Shown here: one piece after another, positions 42,948 to 51,598 of the stretch
Numbering within the stretch: position 1 is the stretch's first letter
How the letters are laid out: the number at the start of each line of letters is the position of its first letter
DNA from: 43-108 sp001915545
GTDB lineage: Bacteria > Bacteroidota > Bacteroidia > Bacteroidales > Bacteroidaceae
Reading direction: 5' to 3'
DNA length: 64,000 bases
NCBI GenBank assembly: GCA_902491215.1
Contig: CABUGV010000012.1
Span: 15,992-79,991, forward strand
Notes under the pieces: model-generated
The model's database searches: none
The model's input: only the letters and a program-made list of their open reading frames with translations
Told to the model about the DNA's origin: nothing
Program-made: the position numbers and the translations under genes

Positions 42948-45149
42948 ATGGATCAGTCGACAATAGATAGAATCATTGATGCTGCTGACATTGTAGATGT
43001 TGTGTCGGGGTATGTAACGCTTAGGCGAGCCGGTGCCAGCTACAAGGGATTGTGTCCTTTTCATGACGACAAGACGCCTTCTTTTTATGTCTCCCCTTCG
43101 AAAGGCCTTTGCAAGTGTTTCAGCTGTGGAAAGGGTGGCAACGTGGTCCATTTCATTATGGAAGAGGAACAGTTGTCATATTACGAAGCCCTTAAATTTC
43201 TTGCCAAGAAATACGGCATCGAAGTCGAAGATCGTCAGCTTACCGATGAAGAGCGTCTGCAGCAGAATGAACGCGAAAGTATGTTTGCCGTCAATGAGTG
43301 GGCAAGCAACTATTTCCACGATACAATGATGTCTACCGATGATGGGCGCAGTATTGGTCTTGCCTATTTCCGCACTCGAGGTTTCCGCGACGACATCATA
43401 GAGAAATTCAAACTCGGCTTTTGTCTTCCGTCCTATGACGCAATGTCAAAGGCCGCTGTGAAAAAAGGGTTCCGCGAAGATTTTATTGTGAAGACAGGTC
43501 TTGCTTTCCGACGCGATGACGGAACCCTGAGAGACCGCTACCGCGACAGAGCCATATTCCCATGGTTCGCCGTCAGCGGAAAGATTGTAGCCTTTGGCGG
43601 ACGTGTGCTCGATGCGCGCACCAAGGGCGTCAACCAGAAGTATATCAACTCGCCCGAGTCCGATATATTCCATAAGAGCCGTGAGCTCTACGGCATTTTC
43701 CAGGCAAAGAAGGCTATAGCCAAGGAAGACCGCGTATTTATGGTCGAAGGTTATACCGATGTTATATCCATGCACCAGTGCGGAATAGAAAATGTCGTGG
43801 CAAACTCCGGTACGGCTCTGAATGTGGCGCAGATAAAACTGCTCCACCGATTCACCTCCAATATTACTCTGCTTTACGATGGTGACAGTGCTGGCATTCA
43901 CGCCGCATTGCGAGGCACCGACATGCTTCTGGCCGAAGGAATGCACGTCAAGATTCTTCTTCTGCCCGACGGCGACGACCCCGACAGTTTTGCGCGCAAG
44001 CATACTTCCGAGGATTTCAAGGCATACATAGATGCCCATCAGACCGACTTCATCATCTTCAAGACAAATCTGCTTATGGAGGAAGCCGGACGCGACCCTA
44101 TAAAGCGTGCCCAGCTTATAAGTGATATTGTCAAGAGCATAGCTGTTATTCCTGAAGAGATAACGCGTGCAGTGTATATCCGTGAGACATCGCAGATGCT
44201 TAATGTCGAGGAACGCATATTGCTGAACGAAACGGAGAAAATCCGTAAGCAGGAATTGGAACGCCTTGCACGTGAACGGGAGCGCATGAAAGAAAGTGGC
44301 GACGCTGCCAGCCGTCCGACTTCTGTTCCGTCCGATGCCGCATCTTCATCTGCACCTCAGCAGATTCCAGAAAATGCAGTTCCTTCGTCCGTTGCAGGTG
44401 ATGCTCCTGCAGAAATCTCGCCATTGCCTACAGAAATCCCTGCTGATTTATATCCGAATGTGGCATATCCCCCTCAGAATGGAGTTCCGGAAGCTTTGCC
44501 CCCAGCCGATTCAGTGCCTTTGCCGGATGCAGAGCCAAAACCGGTCTATCTTGAAGCTCAGAAAACCCCGGCAGACAGCAGTAAATATTTCCGCAACAAC
44601 CGCTTTATCGAACTTGAAGGTCTTATTATGACCCTCGTCGTTCGCTACGGCGAATGTGAAATCAGTGGCGAAGACGCCGAAGGCAATGCTGTGTCGGTCA
44701 AGGTGGTAGACTATGTTTGCCAGGAACTCGAAGGCGACGGTCTTCAGCTTCAGCATCCGCTCTATAGACAGATGCTCGACGAAGCCCGCAACCATTCGTC
44801 TGAAGTCGATTTCAAACCGTCTCGCATGTTTCTCAGCAGTCCTTCTCTCGAGGTCAGCCGTACAGCCGCCGATATGCTCAGCGAACGCTATCAGCTCAGT
44901 TCGCTCTATGCCAAGCAGGAAGTACCTACAGAGCGCGAACAGCTCGATGCACTCATTGTCCACCTGATGTTCGATTATAAATTGGCAGTAGTCAATGCCG
45001 AGCTCAAGAGCACCCAGGAAGCCTTGCGCGACCCAGCCGTACTGGCAGATATGGACAAGTGCGCCGCAATATTGAAGAAAAACATGATGATAAAAAATAT
45101 ACAGCAGAAACTGGCGCGCCATGTCGGCGACCGCGTTCTGCTGAAATGA
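42948..45149 (+). CDS. dnaG: DNA primase
   Basis: DnaG makes RNA primers at the replication fork. The 733-residue product has the N-terminal zinc ribbon (CPFHDDKTPSF, then CKCFSCGKGG), the RNA polymerase core with Toprim motifs (VEGYTDVISMHQCG, LLYDGDSAGIHAA) and a C-terminal helicase-interaction region. Between core and C-terminus lies an unusual ~100-residue Pro/Ala/Ser-rich linker (about 445-545). It starts after a terminator, with GGA before the ATG. Confidence 0.96.
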   Translation: MDQSTIDRIIDAADIVDVVSGYVTLRRAGASYKGLCPFHDDKTPSFYVSPSKGLCKCFSCGKGGNVVHFIMEEEQLSYYEALKFLAKKYGIEVEDRQLTDEERLQQNERESMFAVNEWASNYFHDTMMSTDDGRSIGLAYFRTRGFRDDIIEKFKLGFCLPSYDAMSKAAVKKGFREDFIVKTGLAFRRDDGTLRDRYRDRAIFPWFAVSGKIVAFGGRVLDARTKGVNQKYINSPESDIFHKSRELYGIFQAKKAIAKEDRVFMVEGYTDVISMHQCGIENVVANSGTALNVAQIKLLHRFTSNITLLYDGDSAGIHAALRGTDMLLAEGMHVKILLLPDGDDPDSFARKHTSEDFKAYIDAHQTDFIIFKTNLLMEEAGRDPIKRAQLISDIVKSIAVIPEEITRAVYIRETSQMLNVEERILLNETEKIRKQELERLARERERMKESGDAASRPTSVPSDAASSSAPQQIPENAVPSSVAGDAPAEISPLPTEIPADLYPNVAYPPQNGVPEALPPADSVPLPDAEPKPVYLEAQKTPADSSKYFRNNRFIELEGLIMTLVVRYGECEISGEDAEGNAVSVKVVDYVCQELEGDGLQLQHPLYRQMLDEARNHSSEVDFKPSRMFLSSPSLEVSRTAADMLSERYQLSSLYAKQEVPTEREQLDALIVHLMFDYKLAVVNAELKSTQEALRDPAVLADMDKCAAILKKNMMIKNIQQKLARHVGDRVLLK

Positions 45150-45214
45150 TGCCTGAGGCGCCGTGGCATAAGCCTCTGACGCCTGATGGCCTGAATATAA
45201 GTAAGACAACATAT

Positions 45215-46492
45215 ATGAAGAAAAATCTAGAAACGCTTTGCGTCCAGGCTGGCTGGACTCCAAAGAACGGCGAACCGCGTGTTCTGCCTATTTATCAGAG
45301 TACAACTTTCAAGTATTCAACAAGTGAAGAAATGGCTCGTCTCTTCGACCTCGAGGACGAAGGCTATTTCTATACACGTCTGTCCAATCCAACCAATGAT
45401 GCCGTGGCTACAAAGATCAATGCACTCGAAGGCGGTGTTGGAGCCATACTTACTTCTTCTGGACAGGCTGCCAATTTCTATGCAGTTTTCAACATCTGCG
45501 AGGCCGGCGACCACTTCATTGCATGCAATTCCATCTACGGAGGCACATTCAATCTCTTCGGCGTTACGATGAAGAAGCTCGGCATCGAGTGCACATTCGT
45601 CGATGACAGCTGGGACGACGAGAAAATCGAGGCTGCTTTCCGTCCTAACACCAAGTGCGTATTTGGCGAAACAATCTCCAACCCTGGAGGCAACGTACTC
45701 GACATAGAGCGTTTTGCCAAACTTGCCCACAAGCACGGTGTACCTTTGATTGTCGACAACACTTTTGCAACACCTATCAACTGCCGACCAATAGAGTGGG
45801 GATGCGACATCGTCACACATTCCACTACAAAATACATGGACGGACATGCCGTACAGGTTGGTGGTGCCATCGTCGACAGCGGTAATTTCGATTGGGAAGC
45901 ACATGCCGACAAATATCCTGGTCTCTGCACACCTGACGAGTCTTACCACGGACTTATCTATACAAAGAAGTTCGGACGTTCAGCCTACATCTCAAAGATT
46001 CTTTCGCAGCTCATGCGCGATCTCGGTTCTATACCTTCGCCTCAGAACTGCTTCCTTCTCAACCTCGGTCTCGAAACGCTCCATCTCCGTGTTCCGCGCC
46101 ACTGCGAGAATGCGCAGAAGGTTGCAGAATGGCTCGAGGCAAATCCGAAGGTAGCATGGGTGAACTATTGCGGACTCAAGAGCAACCGCAACTACGCCAA
46201 GGCTCAGAAGTACTTGCCTAACGGTTCTTGTGGTGTCATCGCTTTCGGACTTAAGGGTACACGCGAAGAAGCAGAAAAGTTCATGGACAGCCTTGACTTC
46301 ATCTGCATCGTGACACATGTTGCAGACGCCCGCACATGCGTTCTCCATCCTGCAAGCCACACCCACCGTCAGCTTTCCGACGAACAGCTGCGCGAAGCCG
46401 GCATTGCTCCAGACCTCATCCGTCTTTCAGTGGGTATAGAAAATGTCGACGACATCATTGCCGACCTCGATCAGGCCATGAACACGCTTTAA
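45215..46492 (+). CDS. O-acetylhomoserine sulfhydrylase (PLP-dependent)
   Basis: The 425-residue product belongs to the Cys/Met-metabolism PLP family and should make homocysteine from O-acetylhomoserine and sulphide. Landmarks are YTRLSNPTNDAVATKINALE, SSGQAANFYAVFNI, VDNTFATPINCRPIEWG and the PLP lysine in THSTTKYMDGHA. The C-terminal HPASHTHRQLSDEQL block fits MetY rather than cystathionine enzymes. ATG 45215 is chosen because MetY proteins begin close to ETLCVQAGW; upstream in-frame sequence overlaps dnaG. Confidence 0.93.
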   Translation: MKKNLETLCVQAGWTPKNGEPRVLPIYQSTTFKYSTSEEMARLFDLEDEGYFYTRLSNPTNDAVATKINALEGGVGAILTSSGQAANFYAVFNICEAGDHFIACNSIYGGTFNLFGVTMKKLGIECTFVDDSWDDEKIEAAFRPNTKCVFGETISNPGGNVLDIERFAKLAHKHGVPLIVDNTFATPINCRPIEWGCDIVTHSTTKYMDGHAVQVGGAIVDSGNFDWEAHADKYPGLCTPDESYHGLIYTKKFGRSAYISKILSQLMRDLGSIPSPQNCFLLNLGLETLHLRVPRHCENAQKVAEWLEANPKVAWVNYCGLKSNRNYAKAQKYLPNGSCGVIAFGLKGTREEAEKFMDSLDFICIVTHVADARTCVLHPASHTHRQLSDEQLREAGIAPDLIRLSVGIENVDDIIADLDQAMNTL

Positions 46493-46531
46493 ACAACAGC
46501 CGATACATCTATAGGCATTTGTCTCATTCAA

Positions 46532-46567
46532 GTCATCCGGAAGCATCCCTTCCCGATGGCTTTTTTT
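46532..46567 (+). terminator. Rho-independent terminator
   Basis: GTCATCCGGAAG (46532-46543) pairs with CTTCCCGATGGC (46549-46560), with one mismatch, followed by seven T residues. Confidence 0.8.
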
Positions 46568-46686
46568 GTTCCCTCACCGCCTTTTCTGCATGTTTTTGCA
46601 CAGTTTGCAAATCTTTGTGTATGTTTTAGTTAGCGACATTCGTGCTTGCCAGCTTTTTAACACCCAAAGTCGCATAAAATAGTGTT

Positions 46687-46744
46687 TTGTAACAAACTTG
46701 TAAAAACTTTTAAACGGGCGTGTAACACGTATATGTCATTTTTG
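46687..46744 (+). promoter_or_regulatory. Pho-box-like array and -7 element of the phosphate operon
   Basis: Four 7-mers lie at an exact 11-base period: TTGTAAC (46687), TTGTAAA (46698), TTTAAAC (46709) and GTGTAAC (46720). The 7+4 spacing is that of PhoB-type response-regulator sites. CATTTTTG (46737-46744), one mismatch from TAnnTTTG, follows, 28 bases before the porin ATG. Binding by a PhoB-like protein is inferred from layout and the genes controlled. Confidence 0.7.
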
Positions 46745-46771
46745 CAGTGTCAAACAAAACGAAGAGAATTG

Positions 46772-47758
46772 ATGAACAAGAAACTAATCACAATTGCAGT
46801 TTTAAGCGGCATGATTTTTTCCGTTAGAGCGCAAGAAGCAGAGACAATTGAATCACAGCCTAAAGGTAAGGCAATAGTACAAATTTTTACAGACGCTCAT
46901 TCAGGACTTGGCAAAGACAATGGAGACAAAGGTTTCAACCTTAATCGCGGCTATCTCGGTTACGAGTACAAATTGAACGACGAACTCACCATGAAGGCAG
47001 TTATCGACGTCGGTCGTTCACGACAGGTCGATGACTACGAACGAATCGCTTACGCAAAGAACGCGTTTGTTACTTGGGAGCACGACCGCATAACATTGAG
47101 CGGAGGTCTCATAAGCACCACACAGTTCAAGACACAGGAATCTTTCTGGGGTAAGCGATATGTTGAAAAGTCTTTTCAGGACGCTTATGATTTCGGAAGC
47201 AGCGCAGACTTGGGAGTTTCGTTTGCATACAGATTTGCAGATTGGATCAGCGCCGATGTCATAATGGCAAACGGTGAAGGATACAAGAATATTCAGGTAG
47301 GCGACGGTTTCCAGTATGGAGCAGGCGTCACACTCAAACCTCTCAACGGACTCACTCTCCGTTTCTACGGTTCTTACAATGAGGAAGGTACTGACGGCGG
47401 TACAGGTATAGGCAATTTTGCAACTTTCCTTGGCTACTCATGCAAGGCGTTCAACATCGGAGCCGAATACAACTACCAGGCAAACGCATCGCATGTCGAA
47501 GGACAGGACCAGAACGGATACTCAGTCTATTCTACTGTACGTCTCGGCAAGAACATCAACGTGTTCGGACGCTGGGATTATCTCACCTCAAAAAATGATT
47601 GGAATACCGAAGATGATTGCATGACAGGACTTATCGGTGCAGAGTTCAAGCTCGGCAAGTACATCAAGCTTGCTCCTAACTTCCGCATAAAGAACCCTAC
47701 AGCCGATGGTGCAGAGAACAGCTACTACGCATATCTCAACTGCTCGTTCTCTATCTGA
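46772..47758 (+). CDS. outer-membrane porin of the phosphate operon
   Basis: The 328-residue product has a signal peptide (MNKKLITIAVLSGMIFSVRAQ) and alternating strands of a barrel (VIDVGRSRQVDDY, RITLSGGLISTTQFKTQESF, LRFYGSYNEEG, AYLNCSFSI at the end). It resembles phosphate-selective (OprP/O-like) porins in position and style. It is the first gene before pstS and behind the Pho-box-like repeats, so it probably admits phosphate across the outer membrane. ATG 46772 is used because the signal peptide starts there. The gap to pstS is 66 bases without a clear terminator. Confidence 0.8.
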   Translation: MNKKLITIAVLSGMIFSVRAQEAETIESQPKGKAIVQIFTDAHSGLGKDNGDKGFNLNRGYLGYEYKLNDELTMKAVIDVGRSRQVDDYERIAYAKNAFVTWEHDRITLSGGLISTTQFKTQESFWGKRYVEKSFQDAYDFGSSADLGVSFAYRFADWISADVIMANGEGYKNIQVGDGFQYGAGVTLKPLNGLTLRFYGSYNEEGTDGGTGIGNFATFLGYSCKAFNIGAEYNYQANASHVEGQDQNGYSVYSTVRLGKNINVFGRWDYLTSKNDWNTEDDCMTGLIGAEFKLGKYIKLAPNFRIKNPTADGAENSYYAYLNCSFSI

Positions 47759-47824
47759 TTCGGAAACCACATATAATTAGTAAAAAGATCAATTAGGAAA
47801 TATTCATTTTTAACACAGACAAAT

Positions 47825-48892
47825 ATGAAAAAAATGTATGCTTTGGCTGCAGGAATCATCTCTTTGATGTTCTGTGCATGCGGCGGTCAGAAGACTGCAA
47901 ATGATAATGGATCAGAGCGTGAATCTGTAGAACTCACTGGTGCAGGAGCAACTTTCCCGCTTCCGTTCTACACAATGACATTCGACAACTATAACGCCAA
48001 CGGCGGTGACAAGATTTCTTATGGTGGTATCGGCAGCGGCGGCGGTGTGCGCAACCTCAAGGACGGTATCGTTGACTTCTGCGGAAGCGACGCTTTCCTC
48101 AGCGACGACGAAATGAAGGAAATGAAGCCGGTCGTACACATCCCGACATGTATGGGTGCAGTTGTACTTGCCTACAACCTTCCGGGAATCGAAAACCTCA
48201 ATCTTTCAGGAGAAGTAATCGCCGACATCTTTGCAGGAAACATCAAGAAGTGGGACGATGCAAAGCTTAAGGAACTCAACCCTGGAGTAGCACTTCCTTC
48301 TGAGAACATCATGCCTGTTTACCGTTCAGACGGTAGTGGAACAACATTCGTATTCACCGACTATCTGAGCAAGGTAAGCGAAATGTGGAAGACCACTTAC
48401 GGTGCTGCCAAGTCAGTAAACTTCCCTGTAGGTCAGGCTGCAAAGGGCAACCCTGGTGTAGCTGGAATCGTAAGCAACACAAAGTACACAATCGGATACA
48501 TCGGTTCTGAGTACGCTTTCGCACAGAAGATTGCATACGCAAACGTAAAGAACAAGCGCGGCGAGCTCATCAAGCCTTCAACAGAGAGCATTTCTGCAGC
48601 TGCAGGCGACATCCCTCAGGACACAAGATGCTCAATCACAGATGCTGATGCCGACGGTGCATACCCAATCAGCTGTTTCACATGGCTCATCATCTATCAG
48701 GAACAGAACTACTCTGACCGTACTGAAGATCAGGCTAAGGCAACACTCGACCTCATGAAGTACATCCTTTCAGACAGCGTACAGAAGACTACAGCAACAG
48801 TTCACTACGCTCCGCTTCCAAAGAAGGCAGTCGAACTCAGCCTTGAGAATCTCAAGACTGTAACCTACAACGGACAGCCTATCTTGAAATAA
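47825..48892 (+). CDS. pstS: phosphate ABC transporter, substrate-binding lipoprotein
   Basis: PstS captures phosphate and hands it to PstCA. The 355-residue product has a lipoprotein signal (GIISLMFCACGGQ), the ELTGAGATFPLPFY start of the mature domain, the DFCGSDAFLS loop and YRSDGSGTTFVFTDYLSK, all phosphate-binding signatures. Length is typical. Confidence 0.96.
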   Translation: MKKMYALAAGIISLMFCACGGQKTANDNGSERESVELTGAGATFPLPFYTMTFDNYNANGGDKISYGGIGSGGGVRNLKDGIVDFCGSDAFLSDDEMKEMKPVVHIPTCMGAVVLAYNLPGIENLNLSGEVIADIFAGNIKKWDDAKLKELNPGVALPSENIMPVYRSDGSGTTFVFTDYLSKVSEMWKTTYGAAKSVNFPVGQAAKGNPGVAGIVSNTKYTIGYIGSEYAFAQKIAYANVKNKRGELIKPSTESISAAAGDIPQDTRCSITDADADGAYPISCFTWLIIYQEQNYSDRTEDQAKATLDLMKYILSDSVQKTTATVHYAPLPKKAVELSLENLKTVTYNGQPILK

Positions 48893-48940
48893 TCTGAAAA
48901 CAGAAACTGAGGTTTAAACACATTCACACAATACGATAAT

Positions 48941-49798
48941 ATGCAAGACAAGATATTCAGAGCAATTCTTATTCTGTCGGCAATCGTAATACCTATCATC
49001 GGCGGGGGCATCATCTTGTCCCTTGCCTGTGATGCGTATGGAGCCTTTGAAAAGTTTGGCTTCTGGAATTTCATAATTTCTGATGAATGGAGCTACACTC
49101 CCGGCAATGAGCGCTACGGTGCACTTCCTTTCATCACGGGAACAATGCTCACCACAGTCCTTGCACTTGTGTTCTGCATACCGTTCTCTCTTCCTATAGC
49201 GCTTTTTGTCGGCGAATATTTCCGCGGCAAAAAGGTTGCGACAGTTTTGAGTACAGTCACAGACCTGCTGGCAGGTATCCCTTCCATCATCTACGGTCTC
49301 TGGGGATTCTACGCACTGCGTCCCCTCTTCATCGAGCTTGACATCTCTCCGCAGGGTTCCGGCATTCTTACTTCGGCCTTCGTGCTTGCCATAATGATTG
49401 TTCCTTACGCTGCATCGCTCAGCGCCGAGTTCATCAAAATGGTGCCGTCCGACCTTAAGGAAGGAGCTTATGCCATGGGCGCCACACGTGCCGAAGTCAT
49501 CCGCCGCGTCGTTTTCCCTATGGCCGGTTCTGGAGTCTTCTCTGCCTACATTCTCGCAATCGGACGCGCACTCGGTGAAACAATGGCTGTAACGATGCTT
49601 ATCGGAAACACCAACGACATTCCCGATACGCTCACAGCGACAGGCAACACCATGGCCAGCATCATTGCAAATCAGTTCGGCGAGGCCGACGGACTCAAGC
49701 TGTCTGCCCTCATTGCCATCGGTCTGATTCTGTTCCTCATAACGGCCGTCATCAATATGATAGGAAAGATTCTCATACGTCGTGCTCAGCATGTCTAA
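48941..49798 (+). CDS. pstC: phosphate ABC transporter permease PstC
   Basis: The 285-residue inner-membrane protein has six hydrophobic segments. The cytoplasmic EAA-type loop that docks the ATPase reads KEGAYAMGATRAEVIRRVVF. The ITGTMLTTVLALVFCIPFSL and DLLAGIPSIIYGLWGF segments are family hallmarks. It lies between pstS and pstA. Confidence 0.95.
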   Translation: MQDKIFRAILILSAIVIPIIGGGIILSLACDAYGAFEKFGFWNFIISDEWSYTPGNERYGALPFITGTMLTTVLALVFCIPFSLPIALFVGEYFRGKKVATVLSTVTDLLAGIPSIIYGLWGFYALRPLFIELDISPQGSGILTSAFVLAIMIVPYAASLSAEFIKMVPSDLKEGAYAMGATRAEVIRRVVFPMAGSGVFSAYILAIGRALGETMAVTMLIGNTNDIPDTLTATGNTMASIIANQFGEADGLKLSALIAIGLILFLITAVINMIGKILIRRAQHV

Positions 49799-49813
49799 TC
49801 ACTATTGCTCATT

Positions 49814-50683
49814 ATGGTAAAAGATATTAATCTACAGAAACGCATATTCAAGAACAAGCTTCTCTACATCGTCGTATGCGTATTTTCAGGACTCACCGCC
49901 ATACCGCTTTTCGCCATTCTTGGCGAGGTGCTCATAAAGGGATGGAAGCAACTCAATTGGACCTTCCTCACTGAAGCCACGCCCAACGCCTACAGCGCCA
50001 TGCTCGCTATGGCCAACGGTGATCCGGTTCCGGGAGGTATAGCAAATGGTATCGTGGGTACATTCCTCATGCTCGTCATGGCGGCCGTAGTGGCAATCCC
50101 TGTCGGAATCTTCTGTGGCATCTGTCTTTCAGAATTCCGCGGAAAGTGGTTCGCCACAGTTGTCAGCTACCTGACCGACCTTCTGCAGGGCACACCGTCC
50201 ATCATCATCGGTATCATCACCTACATCTGGGTCGTAGTGCCAATGAAGGGATATTCGGCCATAGCCGGAAGCGTTGCACTTTTCATCATGATGCTTCCGC
50301 TCATCATACGTTCAACCGAAGAAACCATGAAGATTCTCCCTGAGACACTCAAGGAAGCCGGTCTTGCACTCGGCGGAAGCTACTGGCGCGTAATGCTCCA
50401 GGTGATGCTCCCTTCAGCCTTCGGAAGTATCTTCACCGGTATCCTCCTCGCCATCTCGCGAGTTGTAGGCGAAACGGCGCCGCTCATGTTCACCGCCCTC
50501 GGTGGAGCTGCCGTAAGCTGGAACATCAGCCGTCCTATGTCGGCCGTTCCGCTCATGATATGGGAATTCTTCAACGACCCTAATCTTCAGAGCCTCATTT
50601 GGGGAGCATCTTTGTTCCTGCTCACCTTCGTGCTCTGTCTTAACCTATTAGCTAAAAGAATACAGAAAAAATGGAAAATATAA
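49814..50683 (+). CDS. pstA: phosphate ABC transporter permease PstA
   Basis: The 289-residue permease is the partner of PstC. It has six hydrophobic segments, DLLQGTPSIIIGIITYIWVV, and the ATPase-docking loop KEAGLALGGSYWRVMLQVML. The ATG at 49814 gives MVKDINLQKRIFKNK; an upstream TTG would add three residues. Its last codons overlap pstB by 13 bases, implying coupled translation. Confidence 0.95.
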   Translation: MVKDINLQKRIFKNKLLYIVVCVFSGLTAIPLFAILGEVLIKGWKQLNWTFLTEATPNAYSAMLAMANGDPVPGGIANGIVGTFLMLVMAAVVAIPVGIFCGICLSEFRGKWFATVVSYLTDLLQGTPSIIIGIITYIWVVVPMKGYSAIAGSVALFIMMLPLIIRSTEETMKILPETLKEAGLALGGSYWRVMLQVMLPSAFGSIFTGILLAISRVVGETAPLMFTALGGAAVSWNISRPMSAVPLMIWEFFNDPNLQSLIWGASLFLLTFVLCLNLLAKRIQKKWKI

Positions 50684-51441
50684 AAGATCCGATACTCGAA
50701 ATAAAGAATGTGTCAATCTCCTACGGATCAAAGAAACTGGCCGTAAAGGATGTGTCGGCCGATGTGGAGAAAAATTCTATTACGGCCATCATGGGCCCTT
50801 CAGGTTGTGGAAAGAGTACATTGCTCCGAGCTGTCAACCGCATGCACGAGCTTTATAAGGCCATACATGTAACAGGCGAAATTCTGCTCAACGGAGAGAA
50901 TATCATGCTCATGCACCCGACAGAGGAGCGCCGACGCATCGGAATGGTGTTCCAGCGTCCTAACCCGTTCCCGACTATGAACATCTACGACAATGTCCTT
51001 GCAGGATACATCCTCAACGGCATCAAGCTCAAGAAGAGCGAGAAGGACGAGATTGTCGAGAAGAATCTCCGCGACGTGGCCCTCTGGGACGAGGTCAAGG
51101 ATTCGCTCACAAAGCGCGGAACATTCCTTTCCGGAGGTCAGCAGCAGCGTCTCTGCATTGCGCGTTCGCTTGCTCTCCGTCCTGACATCCTGCTCATGGA
51201 CGAGCCTACTTCAGCCCTCGACCCGATTGCCACAAAGTATATCGAGGATCTTATCGTCGAACTGAAGAAGAACGTGACCATCATGATTGTCACACACAAC
51301 ATGTCGCAGGCAAAGCGTATTTCCGACTACTCCATGTTCATGTACATGGGCGAGCTCATCGAGTACGACCACTCAAGCGTCATGTTCACCAACCCTCGTG
51401 ATGAGCGCACACGTGCTTACCTCACAGGAAAGATGGGATAA
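50671..51441 (+). CDS. pstB: phosphate ABC transporter ATP-binding protein
   Basis: PstB powers phosphate import. The 256-residue product has Walker A (GPSGCGKSTLLRAVNRM), the signature LSGGQQQRLCIARSLA, Walker B ILLMDEPTSALDP and the switch His in MIVTHNMSQAKRIS. No phoU follows, unlike the usual pstSCAB-phoU order; a terminator ends the operon. Confidence 0.97.
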   Translation: MENIKDPILEIKNVSISYGSKKLAVKDVSADVEKNSITAIMGPSGCGKSTLLRAVNRMHELYKAIHVTGEILLNGENIMLMHPTEERRRIGMVFQRPNPFPTMNIYDNVLAGYILNGIKLKKSEKDEIVEKNLRDVALWDEVKDSLTKRGTFLSGGQQQRLCIARSLALRPDILLMDEPTSALDPIATKYIEDLIVELKKNVTIMIVTHNMSQAKRISDYSMFMYMGELIEYDHSSVMFTNPRDERTRAYLTGKMG

Positions 51442-51516
51442 AGGAAAAAAAGCATACATGTTTTGGAGCACGGCGCACAGTTCCTATTTCCCTTTAACGC
51501 GCCGTGTATATATTTC

Positions 51517-51566
51517 AGGCCATCAGGAATGCCGGGAGCGGCATAAACCTGATGGCCTTCTTTTTA
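51517..51566. terminator. terminator between pstB and the convergent GH105-like gene
   Basis: AGGCCATCAGG (51517-51527) is inverted exactly at 51548-51558, followed by TCTTTTTATT. The stem may act on both strands. Confidence 0.85.
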
Positions 51567-51598
51567 TTGGTTTTCGGCATTGCGGCGCAGGCCTGTGG

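Noticed and set aside
48914..49792. 292-codon open frame on the minus strand over pstC
   Set aside because: It is opposite a clear permease gene; highly charged, Cys-rich and without domain features.
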